Part shown: piece after piece, positions 63,699 to 64,000 of the stretch
How the letters are laid out: every line of letters begins with the position of its first letter
Numbering within the stretch: position 1 is the stretch's first letter
Assembly: GCF_000186705.1 (NCBI RefSeq)
Contig: NZ_AEUE01000006.1
Span: 248,001 to 312,000 of the forward strand
Reading direction: 5' to 3'
DNA from: Citromicrobium sp. JLT1363
GTDB taxonomy: Bacteria > Pseudomonadota > Alphaproteobacteria > Sphingomonadales > Sphingomonadaceae
Length of the DNA: 64,000 bases
Position numbers and translations under genes: made by a program
The notes under the pieces: model-generated
What the model was told of the DNA's origin: nothing
Seen by the model: only the letters and a program-made list of their open reading frames with translations
Database searches by the model: none

Positions 63699-64000
63699 TC
63701 AGATCAGCTTCGCCATCACACCGGCGGTGTCGATCATCCGGTTGGAGAAGCCCCATTCGTTGTCGTACCAGCTGACCACGCGCGCCAGCTTGCCTTCGAG
63801 AACCGCAGTTTCCAGGCTGTCGACCGTGGAGCTGGCGGGCTGGTGGTTGAAATCGCTGCTGACCAGCGGCTGGTCGGTAAAGTCGAGAACGCCCTTCATG
63901 GCGCCGTTTGCCGCCGCCTTGAGCGCCTCGTTCAGCTCTTCCGCGCTCGTGTCGCGGCCCGGCGTGAACACCAGGTCGATCAGCGACACGTTCGGCGTCG
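63699..64000 (-). CDS. gap: Glyceraldehyde-3-phosphate dehydrogenase (partial, 5' end outside window)
   Basis: The C-terminal 100 residues of GAPDH, beginning at [11 protein letters not shown] and ending [27 protein letters not shown] and [13 protein letters not shown] are the conserved catalytic-domain end. The N-terminal NAD-binding part and the catalytic cysteine lie beyond position 64000. It stands upstream of pgk, the usual glycolytic order. Confidence 0.95.
   Translation of the reverse strand, partial: TPNVSLIDLVFTPGRDTSAEELNEALKAAANGAMKGVLDFTDQPLVSSDFNHQPASSTVDSLETAVLEGKLARVVSWYDNEWGFSNRMIDTAGVMAKLI

Overview
The window looks like a chromosomal segment from a high-GC alphaproteobacterium of the Sphingomonadales, most likely Erythrobacteraceae. 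This is an inference from gene content: a PrsK/PrsR/TIGR03013-transferase set, GTTC-N7-GTTC LexA boxes, a 531-residue isocitrate lyase beside a ScfR-type regulator, a COQ4 protein, and palindromic repeat families typical of sphingomonads. Almost the whole window is coding. No gene-free stretch exceeds about 170 bp, apart from short gaps filled by tRNAs, operators or repeats. No insertion sequence, prophage or CRISPR array was seen.

Layout. 1-8.4 kb is housekeeping: tgt (cut by the window edge), a secreted protein, a DUF481 outer-membrane protein, an ABC-2 exporter pair, queA, a cyclophilin, coaD, ispA and xseB. 8.4-20 kb holds purL, a DUF3052 gene overlapping an iodotyrosine-deiodinase-like nitroreductase, COQ4 with its own operator candidate, head-to-head serB/miaA with overlapping starts, an amidohydrolase, a nitronate monooxygenase, recJ and tRNA-Glu. 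20.2-26.5 kb is the phosphate regulon phoR-pstC-pstA-pstB-phoU-phoB, with a clear Pho box ahead of pstC and no pstS.

26.9-37.3 kb is the most distinctive part, a DNA-damage tolerance island. imuA-imuB lies under one LexA box. A second LexA box fronts a radical-SAM DNA-repair protein, a DUF4130-UdgX uracil-DNA glycosylase fusion and the error-prone polymerase dnaE2. Palindromic repeats are scattered through this island. Two lie in frame inside dnaE2, one supplies the C-terminus and stop of imuA, and two of a related kind sit in the gaps of the radical-SAM/udgX/dnaE2 operon.

37.4-50 kb carries a stress flavoprotein, an NSS transporter, panB, a TerC-like membrane protein, the prsR-prsK-sugar transferase operon for exopolysaccharide/PEP-CTERM control, and a divergent scfR-like regulator/aceA pair with two strong palindromic operators. 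50-64 kb holds a beta-carbonic anhydrase, an M20 hydrolase, an SLC13-type transporter, tRNA-Leu, a GGDEF-EAL protein, an IMPase, efp, an M23 peptidase, thiE, a lipoprotein, class I aldolase, a flavodoxin-like protein, a thioesterase, pgk and the 3' end of gap, with another REP-like repeat between pgk and gap.

Convergent gene pairs are packed very tightly: two share a CTAG double stop and most others are 2-9 bp apart, so classical terminators are rare. Start codons were chosen from Shine-Dalgarno spacing and homology and often differ from the longest open frame.
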